Positions 22,602-35,266 of a DNA stretch of 64,000 bases are shown in pieces. Under the pieces are notes generated by a model, which did not search any database, had not been told where the DNA came from, and worked only from the letters and a program-made list of their open reading frames with translations. The first letter of the stretch is position 1; each line of letters opens with the position of its first letter. Source of the DNA: Paramyrothecium sp. XJ0827 (lineage: Eukaryota; Ascomycota; Sordariomycetes; Hypocreales; Stachybotryaceae); the NCBI GenBank assembly GCA_020881915.1, contig JAJFPB010000003.1:3534001-3598000 (forward strand). The letters are read 5' to 3'. The position numbers were made by a program, and so were the translations under genes.

Positions 22602-23270
22602 GGTTTGAGGCGGGTGGAGGGTGCAGGCAACGCAGTCGAGTTGGGAGGAAGTCGGTCGAGGACAGTAAGAGGTGGTTGTTGTGTTATTGTTCGGAAAATA
22701 GGAGACTGGAGCGGCAGGTCGGCAGCGTGGCTCTAAAGCTGCAACCTAGTTCGTATGGACGGATTCGAGAAATGTGGTCGCCTGCAGTCAGCGCCACGCC
22801 GTGGGTAGGATTAGAGCTCTCCAGTGAGGTAAGCTAAAGGGACGGTACCTGTGCGCAAGTACCTCCCACCTTAGTCACCACCTTCCAGCCCACCACAGTG
22901 TCATAGCAGGCAGGGCTCCAGGTCGCGATTGAGGTGGGGTACCTGCACACACACCAACAATGAGTATAGCCGCAAGGTACCTTTCCTTTGTCCCTCAGGT
23001 CACGAACGGGTCTCCGGAGGGAGGATATGCCGGATCCTATCGATAAGGCGCCGAAGCCTGGACCCTGGTCTATCGCGGAGTCTCCGTCAGGGTTGCCGCA
23101 AGTCGCAGGAAACCATCTGGCGATCTATTAGCCACCCACTCTCCGGTTTCCTTGTGTCCTCATCCTTCGCTCTCCTCCTCCGCACTTTGCTTCCCGTGCA
23201 CCTCTTGCGCGCACGTCCTCTCCATCTCCTCCGCATTCTTCTAATTGGCGGCCAACGGAAGCGGCGCACC
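22602..23270. promoter_or_regulatory. Shared divergent promoter of YIF1 and SRP receptor alpha
   Basis: 669 bp separate the two start codons, so both promoters must lie here. The region contains an AAGGTACCTT palindrome at 22974-22983 and related GGTACCT motifs at about 22844-22865. No supportable gene is seen. Core elements such as TATA boxes are not obvious. Confidence 0.6.
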
Positions 23271-25432
23271 ATGTTGGATACCTTTGAGATCGTCACCACG
23301 TCCGGCGTGGTGCTCTGGTCCCGGTCCTACGCACCCGTCAACCCCTCCATCATCAACAACTTCATTGCCGACACCTTCATCGAGGAGAAGAGTGGCAGCG
23401 TAGCCTCGTTCAGCGAGAAGTCGGCCGCGACCAACCCACCATACAAGAGTGATCAGCACACAGTAAAATGGACTCTGGTCAAGGAATTGGGCGTAATCTT
23501 CGTCGTGAGTGCCCGCCACGGACCCCGAGACGTCCTATGAAGCTGTCACACCAAGCTAATAACCTGCGTTTAGGCTGTGTACCGCTCATTGCTTCACCTC
23601 TCCTGGGTCGACAAGCTCGTCGACAACATCAAGACCATATTCGTCGGGCTCTATGGCGATCAACTAAAGAAACCGCACACCACACTCGTCGAGTGCCACA
23701 ACTTTGATGACTACTTCGACCAGCAAATAACCGAGCTCGACACGTCCAGCGCGAGGGCGCCTCTGAGCGACACTACGAGGACAGTAGAGGCAGGCGACGA
23801 AGCACCAACCGCGCCCGGTCTGACCTATCGCGGGCGGAATGTTCATGCGGCGCAAGACGGCACCTCGGCCGATTCTACACCTGTCGCGACGCCGAATACC
23901 TCCCGGCCGTCCACCCCGGGCAACAACCTTCTAGTCGCAAAGGCCGGCCCCATCTCCAAGATGTCTAGGCGCGCACGCAAGGCGCAGAACTCCAACTCCG
24001 CGCCCGCCTCGTCTGGCGATGAGGCCTCCGCCCGGTCGAAGGGCGCGAAGGCACCCAAGAAGGGGCGCAAGTGGGACGCGGACGGCTATGCCGATGAGGA
24101 CGACGATGTACAGCTCGACTACTCCGCGCAACCCAATCCGACGAGCGACTCCGAGGCCGAGACTACCGGGCGCTCGAGTGCCCTCGAAGCCGTCGACTCT
24201 TCGACGTGGGGCTCAACGACAAAGGGCAAGTTCGTCCTGAGGGACCTGGGTGACGAGGTCCACGACATCTTAGCCTCTGCCGAGGCCGACAAGGCCGCTG
24301 CCTCCACGCAATCCGCTGCCAAAGGTGGTCTGCTCGGCTCCGGCGTGAACGCCCTCAGCGGCTTGTTCCGGAACGTCGTTGGAGGCAAGACTCTGACGAA
24401 GGAGGATCTGGACAAGGCGATGAAGGGCATGGAGGAGCATCTCCTGCAGAAGAACGTGGCACGCGAGGCTGCTGTCCGGTTGTGCCAGGGCGTTGAGAAG
24501 GAGCTGATCGGCGCGAAGACGGGAAGCTTCGAGAGTAAGTCCTCACCTCCGCTGGGCTTGGCACAGGCAATAACAACTAACCAACCTGCTATAGGCATCA
24601 ACTCCAAGATACAATCAGCCATGGAGACATCCCTCACCAAGATGCTCACGCCGACCTCCTCCCTCGACCTCCTCCGCGAGATCGACTCGATAGCCGCGCC
24701 CCCCGCCACCTCCCTGCGCAAGGCGCGCCCCTACGTCATGTCCATCGTCGGCGTCAACGGCGTCGGCAAGTCAACCAACCTCTCCAAGATCTGCTTCTTC
24801 CTCCTGCAGAACAAGTACAAGGTCCTCATCGCCGCCGGCGACACCTTCCGCTCCGGCGCCGTCGAGCAGCTCGCCGTCCACGTGCGCAACCTCAAGGAGC
24901 TGACGGCCCGCGAGGGCGGCCGGGTCGAGCTGTACCAGAAGGGCTACGGCAAGGACGCCGCCACCGTGGCCAAGGACGCCGTCACCCACGCCGCCAGCGA
25001 GGGCTTCGACGTGGTGCTCATCGACACCGCCGGGCGCCGGCACAATGACCAGCGGCTGATGTCGTCGCTCGAGAAGTTTGCCAAGTTTGCGCAGCCCGAC
25101 AAGATTCTCATGGTTGGCGAGGTATGTTGCAATATTCCCCCTCTTTGTACGATTGCTCGTGTGCTAAATGCTTCTCTGCTTGACAGGCCCTCGTTGGCAC
25201 CGACTCGGTCGCCCAAGCCCGCAACTTCAACGCCGCCTTCGGCTCCGTCCGGAGCCTCGACGGCTTCATCATCTCCAAGTGCGACACCGTCGGAGACATG
25301 GTCGGCACGCTGGTCAGCCTGGTGCATGCCACAAACGTGCCCGTTCTCTTCGTCGGCGTGGGTCAGCACTACTCTGACCTCCGCAACTTTTCCGTGAAAT
25401 GGGCCGTGGAGAAGTTGTTGAGTAACGCATAG
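23271..25432 (+). CDS. Signal recognition particle receptor subunit alpha, four exons
   Basis: The GTPase docks SRP-ribosome complexes at the ER membrane. Exons 23271-23504, 23574-24534, 24595-25121 and 25187-25432 give 655 residues, typical of SR-alpha. The N-terminal longin-like X domain (MLDTFEIVTTSGVVLWSRSY..., through VDKLVDNIKTIFVGLYGDQL) binds SR-beta. A charged, disordered linker with KKGRKWD follows. The four-helix N domain runs into the GTPase: the P-loop is GVNGVGKST (near residues 451-459), followed by DTFRSGAVEQL, DTAGR from Asp542, the specificity motif SKCD, and the closing segment VPVLFVGVGQHYSDLRNF. The third exon's 3' junction (GGE|ALVG type) is phase 0. It is divergent from YIF1 and convergent with the coiled-coil gene. 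Orthologues are SRP101 (yeast) and SRPRA (animals). Very confident. Confidence 0.95.
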
Positions 25433-26001
25433 TAATGTTAGACTTTGGGAGTAATCAATGTATAATCACTTGACGTGGTTGAAGTCTCGATATCCTAGGG
25501 GGGCAATCGACGTGTTACACAACGAAACGTGGTTGCATGTAAAAACTATTAATTATGTATTTGATATGGACATGTATAGCCCTTCTTCCCCGAGTCCAGA
25601 GCCATTGAACCAGCTCTTCCTCTCCGCTATGCACGACAAAAGAAATAAGCAATGGAAAACAGGCGACACACTACAACAGCTGTGGGCTGAATAAAGTCAT
25701 CCTGATCGGCAAACCGCCTAGTGAGCGGAAATAATGCTAAATTATGCCACAAATGGTGTCCCAATCTCGACGTGCCACAAGGAATGTTGTAATGTTGTCA
25801 TGAAAAGTCCAAAATAAGGGGGGTATCTGTTGTTCTAAGTTCGCAGTCTGGGTTGTAGAAATGTACATGACAGAGCCGGCGTGTATGCGCCAGTTTAGTA
25901 TCCCAACGTTGCCTTTTCGATGACGGATGAAAAACAAAGGAAATTTGGTTGGACAAGCTGGGTTTGATACAGCTAGATTTTGATAGAATTGTCTTGAAGA
26001 T
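25433..26001. other. Spacer between convergent genes
   Basis: A/T-richer DNA between the 3' ends of the SRP receptor and coiled-coil genes, expected to hold both polyadenylation regions. No gene is seen. Confidence 0.5.
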
Positions 26002-29000
26002 CTAATCCTCTTCGTCGAAGAAGTCATGATCATCGAAGTCGCCCGGCTGAGCATCCGAGTCATATGCATTCGAAACCATCATTGGTGGTGTCACCGGCTG
26101 CGGACGCTCGATTCGCCTGGGAGGAGTTGCTTGAGCGGACAGGTTCTCTGATCGGCGTGAAGCGGTGGAACCGCCACGGGCCCGGCTCGGGGCGCTACCC
26201 TGAGATGTGTACCGGCGCCCGGTGCTTGCAAATGCGGTCGGCTGCGGCGTGGTGTCCACAGGGGGCGTTTGCCGGAGACCAGATGCAGGCGGGGTCAGGA
26301 GACCTCCGAGTAGGTTGCTGGGAGGGTTAGAGCTACTCCTAGAAGGGGTCGCGGTGTGGGACTGTGCAGGCGAACTCAAGACGCCTGATATGCTGCGGAA
26401 CGACGACTGGTTGCTCTTACGCCAGTTCCCCCAAGCTGCGGCGATGGGCCCAACAGTCTGAGCTATCCGAGGCGTGGCGGCTTGAATAGTCTGAGCAATA
26501 TTTGGCAAGTTGATGGCCGAGCCCCCGTTCACAGCTCGCTCCCGCTCTTGCTCCTCCATTTGCAGATTTGCCTTTAGTCTGATAGCCGCGTCCTTGACTG
26601 CCTCTCGATCATATCCATCACCTGACAAGGCGTTGATGATATCCTGGAGATCTCCGTGCCTGACGGCAAGTAGTTCTCGTAACCAGCTGATCTCGTCATC
26701 GCGCTTGGAGATCTTCGTAGCTGCCTCAGGGTCGGCTTCGGCGACGATCTGTTCGAGCTCTTCGATCCTCTGTTCGCGAGCTTGAAGCTGTTCTTGAAGA
26801 ACCATGATAGACTCCCGCAGAGCCTGCGGCGATATCCTTTCCGGTCCATCGGGTTTACCAGCAGGCTTAGCATGCGGCGACCCTATTGACGTTGAAACTT
26901 CAGCACCAGCGGATTTCGCGGCTTGGGCAGCCGCTGCTGCTGCTTGCTTGGCGATCTCGAGCTTATCCTCGAGGTGCACAATGCGATCCTGGAGGTGTTC
27001 AATCTTGGAGGATGAGAAACTCAGACGCTCGAGGAGATGCTGCTCAGATTTCTGGCCATCCTCTACTGCGTTGCTGACCTTGCGCTCGTACCGGGTCTGC
27101 AGGTCTTCGAGTTCGTTTTGATGCTTTTGCTCGAGTTTGACAAGCTCGGAGACCTTGCTAGATTGGGCCTCCTCCAGCAGCATCTCATTTTGAGCCTTGG
27201 CTGTGTCTGCATCGAGTCTGACGTTATCAAGTTCGGAGCGCAGCTTGGCATTTTGCTCCTCAAGTTCTTCGCGAACAATGTTGACCTGGTTATTTGCAGA
27301 ATCAATCTCCATCTGCAGGGAAATGCGAGTTCGCTTGACTTCACTGAGGCCAGACTCGCGGGCTTCTTGAAACTCGCGCTGGTACCGCAATGCTGACTCC
27401 TCGAGTTTGTGGTTCTCGGTGCGAAGCTCACCCAATAGACTCTCGAGGCGTTTGCACTCACTAACTGCACGCATACCATCGCGCTCGTTGGTTTGCAAAC
27501 GTTCCATCTCAACTTCCAGACGTTCACGGGTCTTAGCCTCTGCCTGGAGACGAGCATCGAGAACATCTTGTCTAGCGAGCATCGTCTGCTCCTTCTTGAT
27601 GCGGCGAGCATTCTCTTCTGCGACCTCGCGAGCAGCCCTGCTCATATCGTCTTGCAAAGACAAGAATTTGGCGCGCCACGACTCACGCAAGCGTTCATTC
27701 TCCTCAAGCTGGATTGTGAGTGTGTTAAGTGACTTCTGCAGGTGCTTGTTCTCTTGCTGGACGTGAGCAAGCTCGCCAGCGCTGCGGTGGGCAGCTTCTT
27801 CGGCGCGTTCAGTCTCAGCGCGCCATTGATGGTTATCCTGGCGAACGTTGCGCAGATCGGTCTCGAGAACATTGATCTTGTTGGTCAATTCCGTGTGGGT
27901 TTTCGTAGCGTTGGTTTGCGTAGCTTCTAGTAGCGTCATGCGCATCGCAGTCTTGCCGCTTGACTGCTCCATAGTCTTGATTCGCTGCTCACGCTCCTCG
28001 ACAACCTCCCGCAGGCGAGTTTCCTCCTCCGAGGAGATTCTGAGCAGACGTTGCACCTCTGAGAGTCTGTCTTCGGCGGTCCGTCGTTGCTGAACTTCCT
28101 GCTCTGCCTTATCTTCTTGGTTCCTCAGTTTTTCCTCAAGATCGGTAACACGCTGGTCAAAAACACTGCGGTTGATGATCTCTACCTCAACTCTCGTCTC
28201 AGCAGCTTGAAGCTTCCTGTTCAGCTCGGCAACGAGATCCTCGGCAGCTCGTCGTTCGGTAATTTCCTTCTCCATCTTGTTTTGCTCGAAGTAAAGGCGC
28301 TGTTCCAAGTCGGCAATCTTAGCCTGCAACTCATCCATTCTAGTTGTTGAGTCGTCTGCTGGCTGAACGGCCGGAGGCAATCGGTTCTGTACTGCTTCCT
28401 CAATGATATTCCTCAAGGTCTCGCTTCGCAAGTCGGACTTAATAGTAGTGTCCAAGTGCTCCCGCATTTCTTGGAGAGCCTGAAGCAGAGGCGCGTGTGC
28501 ATGACTGGGCTCCTCTTGAATAGTGGGAATGGAGAGGTTACGCTGTTGGGCTGTGAGGGCCTCGGTGACTGCAAGACGAATCTGTTCCATCCTGCGGTCT
28601 CGGCGAGGGCTCATAGAGCGGCGGAGAACTGGCTCCTCGTCTTCATCATCGGCATCACTCTCCTGCAACTCTGCCGAAACACTGCGCATCTCACGACGAG
28701 AAGATGGCGTACGTCGCGTTCTGATGGCCAAGGCTTGCTGGATGGAGGAAAGAGTTCTCTCAAGTGGGTCAAGTCTAGATGCCAACAGAGTACCAACGAC
28801 TTCGTTGACGCGGCCATCGAAGAATTGAGCCCTGCTTTCCAGCTTCTCGTGCTCATCCTCTGAGAAAGCAGCCTCCCAGTCACTAAGAGGAGTCTCGAGA
28901 AGTGGCTCGCCATATTCGTCGACTTCTTCATTTGCAGGGCTGATGGTAGGTGGATCAACAAAGGGATCTTCCAGCTCCGTGCCCAGCGTGTACTGCGGCG

Positions 29001-32000
29001 CAGCGTCCTGGGGGATGTCGTAAGCGCGGGGTGTAGGGCTAGCACTGCTGCGAGAAGTTCGCTCGAAAGCAGGTTGTTCCGGCTCGAAGGGAGCTGCGTC
29101 CGAAACAGGAGCCGAACCCTGTTGTTGAGAGGCAAGAAGTGTCTTGTTCACTCCCATAGATGGATCATTCTCCATCTGTAGGAGGATTGCATCAATCTCC
29201 TCGAAAGTAGGTTCACGCTGATCAAGGCCGTCACCGGGCACCTCCACAGATGGCATAATGACGTCGCTCTCGTGCATGTAGCCAGATTGGGTGTCCAATT
29301 TCTGCTCCACAGACTCGATAATCTCCTCCTTAGGCTCCTCAACAGGTTGAGATTTCTCCGGCGGCGAAATATCTGCATATCTCGACGCTGCGAGACCTTT
29401 CGGCTTGGGTGGGGGCGAGGCGAAACGAGAGGTACCAAGTCCCTTGCTTTGTCGCTTCTGTGGAGGAGGAGATGGGGAGGGAAGTTTGTCTGCTTGCGCC
29501 GGTTGAGGTGAGATAGGGCTGACAGGGGCTTGTTCCTCGTCCCTCAAGTCCTCTTCGGCAGAGCTCTCTTCTGTGTTACCATATATCCCAGCACCAGGCA
29601 CGAACGCATGGGCTGTAGCAGACAGAGATTTCTTGTGCGCGGGCCTTTTGTTAACGGTTCCATCATTGAATGGCCGGGATTCGTTGAATGTGCGAACGTC
29701 GTTGCTGGACCTGAACTCAAATGGTGCCCAATTGTCCGCACTCTGTTCGGCTTGCGAGGTTTCGGAGGTGACAGCAGTCGTGGCCTTGGTGTCAGCCTGA
29801 TCCGATGCAGGAAGCGATGAGATGGAAGTGTCAATTGGAAGAGCTTGGCTGTTATCGACAACTTCGGTAGTTTCGTCAACAGTCGAACTCTGGGACTCTC
29901 CGATGAAGCTTGGCAAGTCTTCTGGCCGTTCGGCAAACAGCGGGACATCATCTCCATCCGGAGCGGAGCTGCGAGCTCTTTTATAACGGGTCTCATCCAC
30001 CAGACGGCCGTCAGGTCCGTCCTGCAGCTCGTCTTCTGTGGTATCCTTGTGCGACCGACTCGGTGATTGGCTAGACGGTCTAATAATTGGAACAGCCTTC
30101 GACCTCTTGCTTGGCTTGGCAATGTCATCCTCGTTGATTTCAATCTTACCAAAAATCGAGCCGCCAGAGTTTGCCGTGGTTTCAGCGCCACTTGTATCAG
30201 GTGTAACAACCGGCAAAGCAGAGAAGCCAGAAGGTGTGAAAGCGGGTGCATCTGGTCTGAACTTGGGTCCAGAAGTAGAGAAGCTGAAGTCGCTCTGGCC
30301 TGGAGCGAAGCTTGGAGCGTTCAAACCCAGGGCGGGTGGATGGGGTGCTTCCGGAATGGGGTTGACGAACGCTGGAGCAGCGAAGCTTGCTTGGAATGCA
30401 GGTGGCTGCGAATTGTTACCAGAAAAGCTGAACACGGATGGAGTAAAAGAGCTGGTGGGATTAAACTTGAACTCCTTCGCTTTGACGTTGAGCTTGGAAA
30501 ACGAAGGCTTGCTTCCGTGACTGGAGCGGCGGGAATCGTTGCTGTTTGCTGACGTGGAATCGTTCCAAGGGTTGCTAGCTGTCGACATCGATTTTTGGTG
30601 CTGCTTGATTTGAGGGAAGCCAAACTCCTGGACAGGAGTGCCCAAATTGCTTGGGTTTGTCTCGATCTCATAGGATTCATCTCCCTTCTGGATCTCTGCG
30701 ATCTCCTTCAAACCTCCAAAAGCATTCCGCGTGCTGCCATCGGAAAGTCCCTGAACTTCGCTGTGATCCCTGAAGAAGTTTTGCGACAGAGAATGTCCGC
30801 GGCTATGGGGTCGTGGATGGTGCAAGACCAGGGGCTTATTAGGCTCATTCGCGAAATGCTCGGGTATGGGGAAAGCACCAGATGGCTCGCGTGAGTGGTT
30901 AGGCAGGGGCACGTTGGCGGCTGCATGCTGCTCCGATTGTGTTTGAGGATTGTAGTCCTCGTGCTCCAGCTGATTGCGTAGCGACTCTTCGAGATGGTAC
31001 TCAGCATCATCGATTTCGGCTTGAAGGTCAGCAGAGTTCTGCTTGGGGGGCTCTGGCGTCTTCGAAGGGCTCTTCTCTGCCTCCTCTTCCTCATCTTCTC
31101 GGACTTCCTGAAGACGTGGCGAAGCCCTTGCGGGTTGGTGGAATGACTGGTGCGGCAGAAGAGGGAACTGCAACGACTGCGTCCTTTGGTGAAGGTTGTA
31201 TGCAGGGCTGCCACTGGGCTGGGCGTGATCAAAGCCATATGGCGATTGGGGAGAAAGTATGCCATTAAGATTCGCCAACGAAGGAGAATCGGATCGATTG
31301 GAGCCGGGGAGCATGGAATGATGCCATCCTGGCGACTGGAAGGGAGAGCTGCTGGCTGGGAAGGAGATGGATTGTCGAGGATTGTATTTTCCAGGGACCG
31401 CGCCGAAAGGTCCTGGCGAGGCAACGGAAGGGATGCCAGGGCTCTGTGCGGCGGAACCTAAGCCTGGCACAAACTGTGCTGGGAAAGGAAAGCCCGGGAT
31501 TCCATGGTTGCTGGAAGCCGATGAGGTCGGCAGTGGCGGGGAGAACGGCAAAGGAGGATACTGTGCCGACGCCTGTCTGCTGGGTTGCGTAGTTGGAGGC
31601 GATATCGATTGCGCTGGATCCGGTTCGTCGTCGCCAGAAGTTACTCCCAATGCCCTCAGCTTCGCTTCTTGTAACTCGTTCACATAATTTTTCCATGCTA
31701 GGACCAGAGTTAGAACGGTCATTTTGCGGGCCAAACAGTACCAACTTACCATTAATGTCAGGCAGGGCAACCTTGAAAGCTCGGTGAGAACGCTCCTGTA
31801 AAAGATCATCCCAGTTGGGCCAGCTGTCGCGGCTCTGAGAATCATCTGTGCCCTGTGGTCTCCAGCCCTCCACTAACAGGTCGAAGCCCGAAACGTTGTA
31901 TCCTAGCTCTTTCCAGGAAGCATACATTCGATCAATTTCATCTTGCGTGAGAGGTAGAGGAGCTTGGTTTGGAAGGCCACGTCCATCATCGCGTGGCACC

Positions 32001-32995
32001 AGCACCATGATATTCTTGCCCCTCCACGGGACCTTTTTCTTGATCCTGGGTGTCATGACGGGTTCCTTTGGCAGTGGCTTTTGAGCCAGCTTTGTGGGGG
32101 TGACTGGCAACTTCTTAGGAGAACTCATCACAGGAGCAGCTTCCTGAGCTGCTGGGGCCTGGGCCGAATCATTTGCGGCCTCGGCAATAGCCATGTCTGC
32201 CCAGTCGCTGGTCATGTTTGCGTTTATGCCTGGATTAATGAGCTCAGAGTCCTCTGGCTTCAAGGTCTCGATACTAGATCGTCCACGGGGATGTCGGGAA
32301 GACCGTCTGCTTGCAGTGCCGGCGGCGTTAAGTGCTCTCGGTGTCTGCGAATCGCTTCCTTCGAGCCAACCAGCTTCGGAGCCGCTCAGTGAAGAGTGCT
32401 CGCTGCCGCTTCCGTCACTAAACCAGTGGCGGGGTTCAACGTTTGAATCGGCAGTCGTGTGAGTGCGGATCCAATCCTCGGTCAAGCCTCGTGTCCGTCT
32501 CCGAGCTCGATTGGCAAGAACTGCTGCTGCGGCGCTGACGGCTGACTGTGGCTCGGAGTCGGCTTGAGAGAGTTCAGGAACGGGTCGGAGAAACGGTGTA
32601 TCAATCGCCAAATGATGAATGGGTGACTCGTCGGATGCTTCGCTGCTGAAACTTTGCCGGCGAAGGTTGTGGTCGGCGCGAGGGTACGGTGAGCCCCAAC
32701 TGGCGGTGCCGAATTGAAACTCGTCCCGACCGCCGGAAGGAGGTGTCCTCAGCAGCTCGAGCGCCCGGTCCGGCAGTTTTGGTGCGGGAATAGGGGGCAG
32801 GGCCGGTGACGAACCAAGCTCGTCCTCTCCACCGTCGGCCGTGGAAGCGCTTGAGAGGGCAGGCGACGGCGGCGAGGGCAGCGGAGATACGGAATCTCTG
32901 CGGCCGTCCTGTGCGGGTGCACCAGGGGCAATCGGGGAAGTTGGAGGCGACGTTTTTACGGAGGCCTGCGGTACGTTGAGGTAAAGGTTAGCCAT
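26002..32995 (-). CDS. Very large coiled-coil protein, unknown function, two exons
   Basis: Exon 1 (32995-31750) and exon 2 (31697-26002) join in phase (PDIN|A WKNYV) to give 2313 residues; the 53-nt intron has GTAAGT and CTAG ends. The N-terminal 300 residues are disordered and Ser/Pro-rich. Residues about 315-375 form a compact basic-aromatic patch (KKKVPWRGKNIMVLVPRD..., then ASWKELGYNVSGFDLLVEG) that looks conserved and may be the functional domain. A second long disordered region with FS and FG dipeptides runs to about 1500. A nearly continuous coiled coil spans roughly 1510-2150. It ends with a short helical patch (NLPNIAQTIQAATPRIAQTVGPI), a disordered tail and an acidic terminus (DDHDFFDEED). 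The shape suggests a scaffold of the septal, polarity or spindle-pole kind, but I do not recognise an orthologue and claim no function. Confidence 0.85.
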
Positions 32996-35266
32996 TGAAC
33001 TTTTCTCTCAGCGACGAGAGCTGGGGAGCGTATTCACGAGGGCATCCCCAGCTTGTCACAATGGGCTTGTTTGAAACTCACCCAGCGAGATCAGCGCAGA
33101 CGAAGGACTGGTCGCCTGCAGCTGATTCTCTTATCCCACGTGTCGTGGCCGCGTCTAGGTAAAGCTCGATGGCCAGGAATGCTGCTGGTGGCCGTCCGAG
33201 GTGGTACGCGACGCGTTTCTCCCGACTAAAGGGGGTTTCGACGGTTTTAGGTCGGGGGGTGTGGGTGATGCGCCGGGTGTATGACAGCTTGAACGGACAG
33301 GCGAAAGAAAGAAGAAGAAAATAAAGGGGAGCAGCACACCTCCGAGGGGCCTATGGGAGGCTTCACGGCAGCATCAGAAGGGAGGCAGAAAAGAAAGACT
33401 GATGACTGGGGGATGAAGTCAGATGCGTGATGATGTGACCAGACTCATCGGGGGGGGGGGAAGGCTCCTTAGTCTATCGGACGCTCGCTCGCTCGCTCGA
33501 TCTGTCCAGCTGCCCTACCAAGCTCTTGTGGGGTGGGAGTGGGAGCAGGTAAATTGTCAAGCTTGGGGGGAGGTTGATGAAGGGTTGGTGGGAGGGTCGT
33601 GTCTTGTCTTGCCTTGTTCCCAGCAAATGGAAGAAAGAAGCCGAGCCCAGCACTGCACCCTGACCTTATTTTTTTGGCGTTACTGTACGGTACCTTATTT
33701 TATTTTCTTGCTCGACTGCACCTTGCTCCCCATCCCCTGACCCTGCTTCACTTCACTTTCACAGTCCCTGAAAAGAATAAAGAGGGGGGGGGAAAGGCAG
33801 TACCTTGCCTACCTCCTTGCAATTGGTAGAGGAACTTTTTTCTTTCTTTTTCTCTTCTTTTTCCAAACTTGGTCCGATCACGACGGCAGGGTACCTGTAG
33901 CACCAGGTCTTGAAATGAAAAGGCCCGCCTTTCCTGGTGCATGACGAGCCAAGCCGGGGTCCATAATCTCGCGAACGGAACACATGGCATAAATCATGGA
34001 CCGGGTACAGAGTACCTTACCTCACGGATAAATACAGGACTCGGTAGTCTCGCAGAGGCCCGTTTTGCCACACGCCGAGGGATCGGTCATGATGCTGCAT
34101 CCTTTTCTTTCTTTCTTTTTTTGGTCCCGCATTCGTCATCCTTGGAACGCGCCTGGGCTCGGAGGGTAAACAGCAGCCCAAAGCTCTGCGCTACCTCGTC
34201 CATGCATCGACTTGCAGGAATATGGATATGCGTCGACCACAGGCCCTGGATGGACCAAAAGTGATAATTAGGGGACCAGCGCCGTCCCCTTCCCCAATCT
34301 TAAATTCATGGCGGCGTGAGCTCAAGACCCGCCGTCTAATGGGGTAATGCCTCTATTAGCTCACGTTACCGAAGGCCAACCCTGTTCAGGGGACTGTGGT
34401 CTGCCGAAGCAGCGAATGTTAGGTACCTGGCTAGGTACGGTTCTTGATATTTTTGCATCTCCAGAACCTATCTACCTCCTACGTCGTACGTGTGGTGAGC
34501 CCTTCGCTTCTTGCTCTCATGAAAGTATCACAGGAAATCCGGTCAGGGCCGATTGGGCATCAGCACTCAGGTTGGGAGGGCCCAGCCACTGGACCTCGAC
34601 GTGCGCAAGCCATTGTTGACGTGTATATCCGGGATAGGATGGTTCATTTTTTTAGTCAGGAACCGCTCCGAGCCGCTCCCGAACGAGTGGCTGCTAAAAC
34701 TGTGATCCACTACAACAATGAGGCACCCAAGGTACTTTGCACTGCGGCACGCCTGCGAGCGACCTAACAATCGAGGCGTCAAAGCTCATGGAATACACAA
34801 GGTAATAATCAGGTGGTGGACGAGCGTATAAATGATTGAACACCTGCACACGGATGGGGCCTGGAACTATTATGCCTAGCACGGCTAGAAAGCATTCCAG
34901 CAGACAACAATGGCCGCGATCAACTCGTGTCAATAAGACAACTACGTCACAGGACTCACAAAACCCCTCCGAAGCGCGGTAGGTGAACAATGGTATTGCA
35001 TGACAGCAATCGTCCTCTACCAAACCACCTTATATGATAAACAGCAGATGATCCATCCGCGAAACAATTTTTCCTCGCCATTCAGCAAGTAGGATATCCT
35101 TGTCAAACATCGACACTGTGTAATCCCTCTATTGAGGGACAGTCGGAGCAGTAATTCCTGATGTACTGCTGCTCGTAACTCCCAAACGCCAATATCCAAA
35201 CAAACACCGTTTCGCTTCGCTTGTTGAGCAACTCGGCAATGATAATAATGCATTCCCTCCTCGTCG
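32996..35266. other. Long intergenic region
   Basis: About 2.3 kb containing the promoter of the coiled-coil gene. It has several homopolymer or simple tracts (G runs near 33451 and 33785, CGCT repeats at about 33481-33498, C/T tract at about 33838-33864) and GGTACCTT-type motifs near 33689 and 34423. I see no gene. Confidence 0.5.

Noticed and set aside
24535..24594. Reading the SRP receptor straight through this segment
   Set aside because: The frame stays open, but GTAAGT and CTATAG ends are perfect and removal restores the expected sequence SFESINSKI.
29544..31424. Several frames above 200 codons inside the coiled-coil gene
   Set aside because: Same strand, wrong frame; Ser/Arg/Leu-rich translations of the disordered region.
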